Positions 1 to 11,701 of a stretch of DNA of 64,000 nt are shown here, piece by piece; position 1 is the first letter of the stretch, and every line of letters starts with the position of its first letter. Source of the DNA: Saccharina japonica (lineage: Eukaryota; Sar; Phaeophyceae; Laminariales; Laminariaceae). Below the pieces are notes generated by a model that saw nothing but the letters and a program-made list of their open reading frames with translations, was not told where the DNA came from and made no database searches. A program made the position numbers and the translations under genes. The stretch covers positions 124,001 to 188,000 of the forward strand of contig MEHQ01002350.1 in assembly GCA_008828725.1 (NCBI GenBank), in the 5' to 3' direction.

Positions 1-485
1 CACCGTTTTGCAGCAGCAGACCACAAGGATGCGCAAATCCACGCTGTAAAGGTGCGTAACCGTGTTATATCACTTCCAGTCGAACCTTCGGTACCAAAAC
101 CCACACGTATACTACAGATGATTGCGTGGTATTCAGTCACGATAAATTATGACTAGTAACAAGTATCGTCTCAAATACGACCTCTCGTCACGATACCTCG
201 TTCATGCTGGTACTTCCAGACAAAGCAAATCATACGACCTTTTACTGCGATAACATTTAAGTTTATGCCTGTGTTACATGCCAAAATAATCACTTCTGTA
301 CGCAGGGACCAACTCATTCGCTACTATGTGCCCAAGGGGGGTAAACGCACCGAAGGAAACAGAAGAAAACATATTACGAGGCTCTATTATACGTACTGTA
401 CCTATACATACGTGTTTATGCATGTTAAAAGTGAGATACAGGCTGGTTCAAGTATAAAGCGGAAAATTCACTCAGTGGCCAGTGC
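1..485. other. No gene seen
   Basis: AT-rich sequence with only short open frames and no splice-bordered exon or recognisable protein motif. I see no repeat shared with the rest of the window here. Confidence 0.5.
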
Positions 486-754
486 CCACGCCGTTTTTTG
501 GAGATAGACCCTGAAATTTGGCACACGTGTTTTATGCGCCCTACCCGAGACTTTAACGGATAGTTGTTTTTTTTTCCCGTCAGATATTGTTTGTTTTGTA
601 ATTTTTTGGGAAATTTGGGTCAATTTGGGTCCCTTAGGAGATCCAAAATTCCTGGCGAAAAAAAAAAAAAAAAACTCCATTCGTAAAAGCCTCGAGTAGG
701 GCGCATAAAACTCGTGTACCAAATTTCAGGGTCTATCTCCAAAAAGCGGCGTGG
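486..754. mobile_element. MITE-like foldback element
   Basis: The first roughly 63 bases (from CCACGCCG) recur in inverted orientation at the end (to CGGCGTGG) with few mismatches. Both arms contain the words GATAGACCCTGAAATTTG and GGGCGCATAAAAC in opposite orientation. The interior is about 140 bases, AT-rich, with runs of T and A, and has no coding capacity. No clear target-site duplication is visible. This is a small non-autonomous inverted-repeat element; the superfamily is unknown. Confidence 0.8.
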
Positions 755-2104
755 AGATTTGGACTTTTGTGCGGTAAAAGGGCAAAAATAGGCGTTGCCT
801 CGTAATTACTTAGTTTCAGTATATAATCGATTGGGCGTTAAATGCGACTTAATATGATCATACGCAGTCAGATCATCGAATATTTGCGTGAAACTTTGTA
901 CAAACATGCCTTGGACCGCCTGGAAGCGGCCCGTTCAGAAACACAATGTGGGGAAAACATGTTTTCCTACGGAAACGCCTGACTATTGTTGACCACTTTG
1001 AAGGCCTGTGATTGATCGGGCCACATTTTCGGCGGTAGCGCCAGTTCTAGGTCTTTGAACAAAAACCTGGCGACGTCACCCTCTTCCACTGTTCATGGCG
1101 GTCAGTATGATACCAAATATGTGACATTGGAGTTGCTATTGCATGCGGCATTCATGACTGACGAAATTTGCCGTGATATGCCTGAACCACCCTGTAGCCA
1201 GTCCAATATTGTGAATAAAAATTGTCAACTATACGCCAATCAGCTAGTGCTGACTGCGCATTCGAGAGGAACATCCAAGCCTACCCTGATGAAGTATTTG
1301 GTTAATTTGTATGGGCCGTGGCTGAAAGTAAGAGCCATGAAAGCTTGTAGGAAGCTCGGAGCCTTTTTGGCTTTGTAGTAGATGCGTAAACCAAAGTCGG
1401 AATACCGAGCTTAGACCAACTCATCACCGTAAGGAAGGCGATAGATAACAACGTGCATTTGACTTGACTTGATGGTAGTATACTACATTGAAGGTTGGCA
1501 GTATTACGATTTAATCCAAACTGAAAACGAATCAGGTCAGGGCGTTCGACATACACGTGTAATCGTACGTGAAAACAGACCGGATGGTCCGATACTTTTT
1601 TATCTGCAGTTGATCTTCACGTCTAACCAAGGGAAAATATACGGGGGAAATTATGTTTTGGCGGGATTAACGTATATTTCTCTCTGGGCAGAACAATTTG
1701 GAATGGCTGTAGGAACTAAACCCGCCTTGCCCCCTGCTAGGAGTTAGGGCAAGCAGCAAACAAACCACGCTCGAATTCATGATATCGCCGGCGAAAAAAT
1801 GTGCTCAGAAGTTGGCGCTCTTCATGGGAATATCGTGGGATGAAAAACGAAAAAAACAGCAAGGGCATTGGGGCTAAAATTAAACCCAAAACAAATTGCC
1901 TTCGTTGTATCGGGCAAACGACACCAGATCCGGGCGTGGCCGCACGCCTAGCTATTGTAATCACACCTGGTGCCATCGCGGCAGCGGAGGGCGTCTGTGG
2001 TCGGGCGTTATGCTGCGGGAAGCGAGTTGCCCCTTGCTTTAACAAGCGAATGCGGCATGACTCACTGCTGTCTCACACGAGTACGGAAAACACGAAAATG
2101 ATCG
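755..2104 (+). other. Unclassified segment with three consecutive moderate ORFs
   Basis: Plus-strand open frames of about 90 to 135 codons lie at 1055-1378, 1469-1747 and 1801-2205 in different frames. Stretches such as GWQYYDLIQTENESGQG look protein-like, but I recognise no family and see no convincing splice borders that would join them. They could be a decayed mobile-element or viral gene, or chance ORFs. No function is assigned. Confidence 0.25.
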
Positions 2105-2543
2105 TGCAAGGATGTCTACGATACCGCTCTGTCCTCAAATATGAGGACGGGTTAAGTAAATATATGAACAATAAAAGTTATTACGTTTACGGAAAGAGAG
2201 ATTAATCTTGATACTTCGTACATACCTCTCTGTCCCGAAATATAATCACAGTTTCGAAAATGATATTCAATAAATCAGTGCTTAAATTTCGGGACAGCGG
2301 TACCAAGTCCTCGTATTTATGTATTGCAAGGATGTCTACGATACCGCTCTGTCCTCAAATATGAGGACGGGTTAAGTAAATATATGAACAATAAAGTTAT
2401 TACGTTTACGGAAAGAGAGATTAATCTTGATACTTCGTACATGCCTCTCTGTCCCGAAATATAATCACAATTTCGAAAATGATATTCAATAAATCAGTGC
2501 TTAAACTTCGGGACAGCGGTACCAAGTCCTCGTATTTATGTAT
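2105..2543. repeat. 220-bp tandem duplication with internal hairpins
   Basis: Unit 1 is 2105-2324 and unit 2 is 2325-2543, nearly identical with a one-base deletion in an A run. Each unit holds a 7-bp hairpin (GTCCTCA-aata-TGAGGAC) and a larger inverted repeat whose arms are CTGTCCCGAAAT and ATTTCGGGACAG (shortened by a mismatch in unit 2). The high identity suggests a recent duplication. Confidence 0.92.
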
Positions 2544-3667
2544 GTACTCGTACAACAGTAGCTTGGAGCGTGTCTCAGCCGCCGACTGCTGGTCACGGAA
2601 GTAATGATGCTTGTGCCGATCCTAGCCGCACGCACAACAGCAGTAACTTGCACGTAAGCTAGAGGTGGGGCGTACTCCTGTGGAGAGTGCCGTCGGCCTC
2701 ACAGAGTATCGGCGGGGTACATCCTGGCAACCCAAGACATGGTTGGGCACTGCTGTACCCCCAGTACGTATGAGGTGCCAGGTATCATGCTGCAGCAGCA
2801 AGCAAGGTCAGAGCTTTCGACTTGATCCCCACGTGCCCGGTGGAGTAGCATTGCTGTACTGCCGGCCGCCAATCTCAAAGGGCCACCCGAAAAGCGTGGC
2901 CTGCTCACCCTTGCGCGTCCGTGTATATACTCCTACTCTGCGCCGTCCGTGCATACGCGCCTAGTCTGCGCCCGGCAATGCGCATACCCAAGCAGCGAGG
3001 GCACAACATCAACATGGCTGCGTTTGTTTCGTCAGAAAAAACTCTGAAGCTCGGTGCTCGATGCAGAGCATTTAAAAAAAAAACTAGAATGCTGTGGTAT
3101 GAATAGTGTTTTTAGTGGTGACGGATGATTTACATCCCCTTCGCGGATTGGTTTATTTCCTAAAGAGTTTTGTTTTAAGCTACCGACCACTAGCGAACAC
3201 GGGACAATTACGTTTTTTTTTTACGTCTAAATCGTCTTCAATCCCGACCACACTGTGTTTTTTTGTGGTCATCATTGCCCCAACTAGCGCTCCACCAAGC
3301 TGGCAAATCCCGTGTGCGTGTCAAGGATGACTTCTCAGACACCGTGTATTATTGATTGGATGGGATCGCCAGGAAGCGAAGTGGATCAGCCGGTCGTTTG
3401 TGACACTACACCAAGCACTATCCGCAACCCGTAGATATTAATAGACAGGTCGTTTTTGTTTTTCGAGTATTCTGTGCCAAGTGCAGCAGGATGAAGGGCT
3501 CGGCTCTAATGACAGACTACTGATGTACACACAACACACAGAAGTGCAGTCGTGCCTCGGTCCACAGAGATGGTAGCTGCTATCCCATCTGGACAGCCTA
3601 TTCCCAGTAACGTTAGCTATTCCCAGTAACTTTAGTTACTACAGTAGGTGTTGTCTTGCCAACTCAT
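2544..3667. other. Intergenic; holds one copy of an interspersed repeat
   Basis: No supported gene. Around 3310-3405 there is a copy of a repeat with the words ATTATTGATTGGATGGGATCGCCAGG and a following GTGGATCAGC-like end; related copies lie near 4900-4965, 5455-5550 and 9265-9345. The remainder has only short frames. Confidence 0.5.
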
Positions 3668-4427
3668 TTAAGGGGCCCCTTCGGTCATGATGAAACAAGA
3701 GTACTTGAGTGTTGAAAAATAGATATTCTTCATTTTTTTTGCAGCAGCAATACTATTTCTGGTATAATAACACCATATCAGTACTCCCTACGGAAAACGG
3801 AATAGCTCCGGTTCTAATGCTCAGATCTTCGCCCGTCGATAAGTTTTAGAGATCCTAGATCATGGCCAACATTTGTGTCTCGGGAGGCATATCGATCAGA
3901 CGCCTTGTTCTTCACGAAAAGTGCCTCTTACTCGAAAACGACTCGCCATACCCCTGGTACCCAAGACGAATTTGAAAAATGTCAGTTTCTCCGGCTGCTG
4001 ATACTGTTTAAACTCAGATTTTCGACGAGGACGCCGAGCACTAGTAGGGGAACGTACCTGGGCCTCTAGTTCGACCGACCATAGCGTCCTACGTGGCCAC
4101 AGCAGAGTGTAGATACCAAACAGGAGCTCCGAAACGATCAAAATCTTGCTGCGGAGCACTTTCGTTTCGTGATGCAAACACAGCAATTCTTGCCCTCCCT
4201 TGCAGATACAAGGGTTCCAATACCTCCTAGAGACTATAACGAACAAGTTATACGTTTGACGGGCGAAGATCTGAGCATTAGAACCGGAGCTATGCCGTTT
4301 TCCGTAAGGAGTACTGATATGGTGTTATTATACCAGAAATAATATTGCTGGCGTAAAAAAAACGAAAAATGTATATTTTTCATCACTCAAGTACTCTTGT
4401 TTCATCATGACCGAAGGGGCCCCTTAA
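3668..4427. mobile_element. TTAA-flanked foldback element with long inverted repeats
   Basis: Inverted arms of about 175 bases (3672 to about 3846 and about 4255 to 4423) begin with GGGGCCCCTTCGGTCATGAT and end with its reverse complement. Both ends abut TTAA (3668-3671 and 4424-4427), the target duplication typical of piggyBac-type and some Kolobok elements. The roughly 400-bp interior encodes no recognisable transposase, so it is non-autonomous. The superfamily call rests only on the TTAA flanks. Confidence 0.82.
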
Positions 4428-5984
4428 ATCCCCAAATCCCCTGCTTTTCAACGCCGTTTTCATCTCTATTCCATACTTTTTCTGCATTCCCCTCCCTAAA
4501 AGTATCTACTTAATCTAACTTCAGCTAATAAATGGATCTGTCGCCAGTCAACCATCAACTCGATAGTTGATATGACACATAGAATTTGGCGCTAACGCTC
4601 CAACCGGCACTCGAATAATCTGTCACTAATCCCGCACAGATTAAAGGTGTAATCTGATTTGTTTTATTGGGCTCAGCTCCTGGTCGCGTCATTTTAAGTT
4701 GTTGGTTGTTTCGTGCACGACCTAGGGCCTACAGCAGCAGCATAAATATTAAGTATACGTAATAGTTTGCATGGTACGACCACGTACGTACAAAACAAGT
4801 TGAAAGTGGTGAGTACCAGGCATATAGATAGCTACACAACACTTCACAGGCGAGGCGGCGGGGAGCGGGTCGGGGCGCAGCCCCGGCCCGTGACCCGCAA
4901 CCCCGTGTGTGCGTGTCCGTGGTATATTGATTTGATGGAATCGCCAGGCATCGGAGTGGGTTAGAGACGGACGTTCGTTTGTCTAATGTGAAGCACGATC
5001 AATCGCCGTGGTGGTAGTGTATATGATCCATGGCTCATGCCATGCCGAGTCCATGATCCATGGTCCATGACTTTATGACCTATGACGTTCATCCGAAATG
5101 TAACGCCAAATAAAACGACACAAACAAGTTACGCCGCTCGGTATTAACATGCTACTTGATGTACACGCGAAGTAAGTAGCACGAAGACGATTCAAGTAGA
5201 AGCAAGCAGTGCGAGTGGTCCTTGTTCTTCAAGTATCCAGTACCAATACCAGCAGGATTGACGGGTAAAGAATCTACTGACACAGCAGCAGTACACACTA
5301 CACACCGCAGCGGCACCTACTTGTAGAAAATAGTTAATGATTGCGAATTAAATGCACTCAAGCGAGTAAAAGTGCATGAAGAGTACTTGTCGCCACACTT
5401 ACTGACAGGCGGTGCGGAGGGGGGAGGGTCGAGGCTGCCTCGCCCCGCGCAGTCGACAAACCCCGCGTGCGAGTTAAGGATTGCCTCGCTCAATGGATTA
5501 TTGATTGAATGGAATCGCCAGATAGATAGATAGCGGAGTGGGTCAGGTGTAAATACACCTATCTTCGTTATTAGCCGGAAATGACCATCCTTTGGTCTAC
5601 GGATGCCTCCCGCCCTTGACCGCCTTTCCACGTTGTTGTTTCGCTAAGCGTGGCCCCGCCTCGCCTGCAACGACCGGCTTTGCAGGTCCACCGGCTCAGC
5701 GCCGAAGCGCCTGCGCGAAGCGTTGACGTCCAGGTCTACGGCGAGATCTACCAAGAATCGACCCCTGTGAGGGTTTTGGCACAGTGCGGCTTATGTCTTC
5801 CCGTGTTTTTTTCACCTACGTGTTCTCTGACCTCCGACCCGCGGGGAGGATCGGCTACCGGGCCGGCGTCGTCATTGTGGGGGCCTGCGCGAGAGCCTAC
5901 GCGCTCGGGTCTGACACAAAATTGGAACGCCCCGAGAACATGTGCCACCCAGGCTTCGTTGAGAACTGCCATCTACAAGCATTC
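4428..5984. other. Intergenic; two interspersed repeat copies and a GC-rich stretch
   Basis: Copies of the GGAATCGCCAGG repeat family lie near 4900-4965 and 5455-5550, each preceded by a GC-rich CGGGTCGGGGCG-like segment. The stretch 5580-5950 is GC-rich with overlapping frames on both strands (for example VDVQVYGEIYQESTPVRVL at about 5725-5780), which might be an eroded exon. No splice-supported gene is evident. Confidence 0.4.
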
Positions 5985-6746
5985 CACAGATGCTCCGAGT
6001 ACCTTGGAGTAAAGTAGGGAGTATTGGAGATAAAATACTTCAGGTACTTCGTGTACTCGGAGTATTTCGGGGTTCGATACTCCGGGATACTGCTCGTACT
6101 CAGAGTATTTCGGGTATGAACACTCTCGATACTGCTTGTACTCGGGGTATTTCGGGGTCCGATGCTGCGGGTACTCCTTGTACTCCGAGTATTTGGGGCT
6201 TCAGCACTGCTCATACTTCAAGTACTCCGAGTATCCAGGACGCCAGTACTCTAATACTCTAAGTACACGGAGTTCGAAATGTGCTCGATACTCGGAGTAT
6301 ACTCGGAGTGTGAAGTACGTTGGGAGCATCTTTGCATCATTTTAAACACTCGGCCGCCAGTCCTCCCTGGTTCTGGGAGCATGTGACTGGCGTTTATAGC
6401 ATTTCAAAATTCACAGATGCTCCCATTACCTGGAAGTAGAATTAGGGTATTTTAGATAAAACTACTTGAGATACTTTGTGTACTCGCACTATTTCGGTGT
6501 TCAATACACTCGATACTCGGAGTACTCCGAGTAATTAAGATGTTTATACTCCGAGTACTGCTTGTACTCGAGTATACCTACTGCTCATACTCCCGGTACT
6601 CGGAGTATTTGGGCCTTCAGCACTGCTCATACTCCAAGTACTCCGAGTATTTAGGCCACCAGTACTCTAATACTCTCAGCACTCGAAGTACGAAATACTC
6701 CGAGTATACTCGGAGTATGATATCGAGTATACTCGGAGCATCTGTG
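5985..6746. mobile_element. Pair of CACAGATGCTCC-ended elements filled with TACTCGGAGTA palindromes
   Basis: The block begins CACAGATGCTCCGAGTA and ends with the exact reverse complement. It consists of two related halves (about 5985-6334 and 6412-6746), each bounded by CACAGATGCTCC / GGAGCATCT-type ends. The interiors are degenerate tandem arrays of the palindrome TACTCGGAGTA (also TACTCCGAGTA). Small ORFs inside are translations of this repeat and should not be read as genes. Confidence 0.8.
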
Positions 6747-7165
6747 AAACACTCCTTTTGGAGAAAGCGACGAGAGAGCGCTGTACGTACGTATACGTAT
6801 GTATCGTAATTTACAGCAGCACGTGTGATACGCTGAACAGCAGCTGAGATGGAGCTACGCATGTACTATCAGCGTTGCTGTGGAGTTACCAATGGTATGT
6901 GCAGCAGCAGTTGTGATCGCACCTTTCTACCGGGCTACCGGGCTACGCTGTGCATATCGCTGGTGAGGGTTTCAACAAAAACAATTGGCGTTTGCAAACG
7001 GGAATATAAGCACGATATTGTTCACGTTTTTGTTTTTGTTCTCTCCCGCGGAAGAGGAGTGTAAATGCGGCTGGAGCAGCAGCCGCAGCATAATACGTGC
7101 GTCGGATATATGTTAAGTATGTCTCGAAGATATCTATGTATGTATCAGTACTCCAACAGCAAGAC

Positions 7166-8610
7166 CTACAGGGGTCCGCATCTGAGTTTTCCCCGAAAAT
7201 TATAAGAAGTTTCTCAATCCGTTTTTGTTTTTTCATAGAATCAGAAAAAAAACGAACAGCCCAGAATGAAGATACGTTTCAAAACCAAAGACATTTTGCC
7301 CCACCGATTCGTATGACGAAACAGAAGGCATGCTCCGTAACACAAGGAACTGGAGCTCCCTTCTACCCAATCCCGGCGTCATTTGAGCCCTTGTGGCCGG
7401 CACACTGCTCTCCGATCGGCCGGCAAGGCTTGTGTCTCCGAGCTGCTGTAAATGTGCAAATCGCTCGTCCCGAGTACGCCCTGTAACAAAATTAATGGGG
7501 CTCGAGCCAGCATCTTAGCCCAACGAAACCAAGGTTGACATGCACGTCACAACCCACAGGGTCATTGTAACGTCGGCCGTTTCAAGTTTCGTTGCTTGTA
7601 TCGTTCGCGGGCTCAATTTCCTCGTACTCGTTCGGTGCAGGTACTGCTGTAAGAAATGCGCAAACTACGAGTACTCGAACCAAAATATCTACAATAATAT
7701 CGTTTCGCCGATCGAGGAAACTTACGCAGATTCTGCTGCCTGTAGGTGCAACTCGTGCTCGGCCTAGGGAAGAGGGGCGCAAGGGATATTTGGCGTGGGT
7801 GTTGTCCTGTACTAGAGGGTTCGAGGAGAGCAATCGGCGACGCAAATGGTCTCGCCCTTCAGAGGTAGGGCTGCCCTCCGTCTAGATTCGCCAAGAGAGA
7901 GATGTACCCCGAAAACCACAACAGAGCAAATCAAGGACCAACTTCGAACAGCAGCTCGTTCTCCATCGACAAGGCACCCCATGACCAGCTTCAGCCTCTC
8001 AAGTGGTCCCTCTGACCTCGGGAGACGACCTCAAGCCGTCGCAGCCAAAAACAAGCCTCCATCACCGAGGTTTCAGCCTCTGATCTACGAGGATGATGTA
8101 GACGAAAACCGACGCGCGGCGACTCCACTCACTTCTGATACGAGCGAGTACGAGCAGATTGACCTCGCGAGCGATGCAAGCAACGAAATTTGAAATGGCC
8201 GACGTTACAATGACCCTGTGGGTTGTGGCGTGCCTGCCATCCCTGGCTTCGTTGGGCTAAGATGCTGGCTCGAGCCCCATTAATTTTGTTACAGGGCGTA
8301 CTCGGGACGAGCGATTTGCAGATTTACAGCAGCTCGGAGACACAAGCCTTGCCGGCAGATCGGAGAGCAGTGTGCCGGCCACAGGGGCTCAAATGACGCC
8401 GGGGTTGGGTAGAAGGGAGCTCCAGTTCCTTGTGTTACCGAGCATGCCTTCTGTTTCGTCATACGAATCGGTGGGGCAAAATGTCTTTGGTTTTGAAACG
8501 TATCCTCATTCTGGGCTGTTCGTTTTTTTTTCTGATTCTACAAAAAAAAAAAAACGGATTTAGAAATTTCTCATAATTTTCGGGGAAAACTCAGATGCGG
8601 ACCCCTGTAG
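7166..8610. mobile_element. 1.45-kb element with about 480-bp terminal inverted repeats
   Basis: The left end (CTACAGGGGTCCGCATCTGA) is repeated in inverted orientation at the right end. Homology between the arms continues for roughly 480 bases (7166-7650 and 8125-8610), through words such as GGGCTCGAGCCAGCATCTTA. The arms have diverged by scattered substitutions and small indels. The unique interior is about 470 bases. No transposase domain is recognised and the target duplication is unclear. Outward-facing ORFs from the interior end inside both arms. Confidence 0.85.
7846..8193 (+). CDS. Possible 115-aa ORF ending in the right inverted repeat
   Basis: Frame from GTG/ATG-like codons at 7846 to the stop at 8191-8193. 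The C-terminal part is protein-like, with an acidic tail EYEQIDLASDASNEI. A minus-strand frame at 7582-7845 ends in the related tail EYEEIEPANDTSNET, because the inverted repeat duplicates this end. Shared reading in both arms hints that the repeat was captured from coding sequence. No family is recognised, and a chance ORF remains possible. Confidence 0.3.
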   Translation: MVSPFRGRAALRLDSPRERCTPKTTTEQIKDQLRTAARSPSTRHPMTSFSLSSGPSDLGRRPQAVAAKNKPPSPRFQPLIYEDDVDENRRAATPLTSDTSEYEQIDLASDASNEI

Positions 8611-10267
8611 TAGACACATACCACTAATAATAGCTGCGAGCAGTCCAAAATATGCGGGTGGGATTTGATGTATGACCAGTATCATCGAACATAGACACAC
8701 GCACCAGTACTACCACAACAATTACTGCTGCTGTTGTCATTGTGTTTGCCTGTGTCGAAGGTGTGGAAGCTTGCACGGTAGGCAAAGCCGCACAGCATGC
8801 AATACATGTGTCGTGTTTGTGACAAAGATACCAGGTACATACGAGTACACATGTATGCGTACAGCAGCGCATCGGACTGCGGCAGTCTTCATTATTGCCA
8901 TTCTCCGTGCGCAGTGTGTTCTCGACTCTTGGCACTACGTCTGACCCCCATCCTTCGCCACAATGCTGCTAACAATTTGGGGCAACACGCAAGGCTGCGA
9001 CTGGCGGCCTGGGCGAAGCCCCTTGTATTTTACAGCAAGCAGCAGCAATACAGACATAGTACAGCAACAGTAGTAGTTCTTCGAGTACAAATGCAGCAGG
9101 ATGAAGGGGTAAACTCTCTACTGACACAGAGTAACAGCAGATTTCTCTCATACGATAAATTGCGGATTGAATAAGAGTGCCTATCACCAAACTTCACAGA
9201 CAGGCGGGGCGGCAGGTACTCGTAGCGGGTCGGGGCGCGGTGAGCGGGTCGCCTGACCCGTTCCCCCTCGTGAATCAAGGGTGGCCTCATTCCGTGGATT
9301 ATTGCTTGTGAATGGAATCACCAGGAGGCGGAGTGGGTCAGCCAATCTCGAAGAAGTGTTACTGGGACCGCATGCAGAGCAACCCCTCTGCGTGCTATGA
9401 TATTGCGAACATAGAGCGCCTCAATAGTACGCACGTACACCACCGTACCTATGATATGGACTTGACCCTCCAAAAAGAGGGTCGTACCGCATACCAGGTA
9501 TTTGGTACATACAGCAGAGTCGCTATTCATACGAGTATCTTCTTGTCTCGACGGTCGTTTGCAGTCAAACCATGTCCGGTGACACTGCTTTGACTTCTCC
9601 TACCACTGTGTACCCAGTTAAGCCTGTGCAACGTACTCTCCTCTTACCTTATTGTTAGCGTTGAGCCAGACGTTGAGCACTGTCATGGGTGCAATGGGTG
9701 GCCTGGCGCCTGGTGTGCCACTCGACTATCCCCTATGTCTCATGTTATAATGCCGCTAAGTATAATGGAAACCCAGTATCACGATTTCTGTGGCATCCTC
9801 ATCTTGGTGGCAGAGGTAGAGCACGTGGGGCCTGGCATTCAACCAAAGAGTGCAGCCGCGGTCCGTCGATCCGTCCTATCGCTAGCTTGGTCTAGTGGCA
9901 TTTTACGTTCAGGTGAGGGGTTGGAGTATCAGCGTTCTGTTTGTAATCAGAGCGTATCAATCGTGAACACCACACATATACTGCGCTGCATATAGCAAAC
10001 GCTGGGTTTTGCGCCTTTATTCAAACCATGAATGGTCTTATCACACCTTGGTCCTGTGGCGCTAGCTCTGCCCCGCTGGGTGCTGCGCTCCCAGGCTGGC
10101 TACTTCAAACTGGCCCAAGGTGCTCAAGGCTTTACTGATGCACTTGTAACCTGCGTTGTTCTGAATGGCCTACTTCTCCCGTACGTGCAAAACCCATATG
10201 TTATCGTACTCGTACCTCGATACTACTGTTTCCCGCAAGCCCGGTGTATGTACTCGTACAGTAGTAC
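8611..10267. other. Intergenic; interspersed repeat copy, no supported gene
   Basis: A copy of the GGAATCACCAGG-type repeat lies near 9265-9345, preceded by GC-rich GGGTCGGGGCGCGG sequence. Near 9890-9930 the word TGGTCTAGTGG resembles a tRNA A-box, but no good B-box follows. ORFs of 70 to 90 codons occur without splice or family support. Confidence 0.45.
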
Positions 10268-10428
10268 AGGACACTTAATAAGAAACAGGCTAATAAGAAA
10301 ACCAGGCTGAGATTTAGAGTAAAATAAGAAATTCGGGATTCGTTATCTTGAAATTAGTGTCGATAGCACCCTCCCGCAAATAAGAAATCCAGCCTGGGCC
10401 AGATTTCCCGTTTCTTATTAGGTGTCCT
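10268..10428. mobile_element. MITE, AGGACAC ends, GTAC flanks
   Basis: Ends AGGACACTTAATAAGAAAC and its inverted counterpart GTTTCTTATTAGGTGTCCT enclose an AT-rich interior. GTAC is present directly on both sides (10264-10267 and 10429-10432), consistent with a 4-bp target duplication. A second, inverted member of the family lies at 10951-11112. Confidence 0.82.
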
Positions 10429-10950
10429 GTACGTACTGTACTCGTATATATACCTGGTACTCGTACGTAATACGACTGCTGTGCAATACGAGTATTAATA
10501 GTTGTATGTACCACAGGCGCTCATACCTACTGCTGCTGTAGCACTCGTTAGAAGCACAGGTCGACGCTTTTCTGTTGCCCCTGTACCACCGTGTAGAGAC
10601 TAAGTTTGCTCTCGCGCACGGTTAGCTGGCAACTATACAACCATACTGCTGTACGCTACTGCTGTACACCTGATACGTTTTATACTCACTCGTTCAAGTA
10701 GGATGCTGCATGTATAAAGGCCGTTGCGTGAGAGATCGGGTTTCTTTTTGTCTTGGGATCCAGAGACAGCTAACAACACCATTTAGGTTTTACTTTTTCA
10801 ACCATCTACGTAATGAAAAGCAGCGAGAGCGCAGCAAGACAGTTATCAACTTGTCGCATCCGTATCGTGCATGCGACCCCGTGTTTTCCTGCCTGGCCAC
10901 CCCCCCTATGACACCAAAGAGCGGTCAAAGCTGTACTACGAGTACAGTAT

Positions 10951-11112
10951 ACGACACCTATTAAGAAACAGGAAAGCTGGCCCAGGGCTGGATTTCTTAT
11001 TTGAGAGAGAGCGATTTCTACACTATCTTCAACGTAACAACTCTCGAATTTCTTATTTTACTCTAAATGTCAGCCTGGATTTCTTGTTAGCCTGTTTCTA
11101 ATTAGTTGTCTT
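10951..11112. mobile_element. Second MITE of the AGGACAC family
   Basis: Ends CGACACCTATTAAGAAACAG and TGTTTCTAATTAGTTGTCT are degenerate versions of those of the 10268-10428 element. Interior words (AATTTCTTATTTTACTCTAAA) match that copy in reverse orientation. It is non-coding. Confidence 0.78.
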
Positions 11113-11524
11113 GTACTGCTGTACTGCTGTAGTCGTCTTTTATTGTCGTCACTGCTGCTGTTCCTGCTGCTGCACGTTCGGGTCCGAAGTCCCTCGTGAT
11201 GTGCCCGAGAGTTTTCCTAACAGTCGTACGTAGGGCCTTCAAACACAGGCGCGCTGAACACGACAAGTCATACTTCCAGTAGTGCAAGGTTCCCGTTCGG
11301 GATGTTGTTGACTGGAAATCCCGGGGCTGTCCCAAGTTGAAAGGGGGCCAAACAGGCGTTCCTATATGTATGTGCCTGGTATATGAGGTTAGCGTTATGA
11401 CGCGTGCTACGAAAGAGGGAGCACTTTTTGGCTGAAGCGTGTTCTGAATGACGGGGCTAATTCTGCTAATTAACCCAAAATCGTCGGAATGTATTTCTTG
11501 TTTCGCACTATTTATCATTTCAAG

Positions 11525-11669
11525 CTTAGGGCCCGTTTTAACGAAGCAGAAAAAAAATCAATTTGGAAAAAAAAACAAAATCAAATCCGCTTTTCATTGG
11601 TCAACACACGCACCAGCACCAAAGATCAGGATCTTGGGGCATAATATTTGGTGCTGGTGCGTGTGTTGA

Positions 11670-11701
<32 letters not shown>

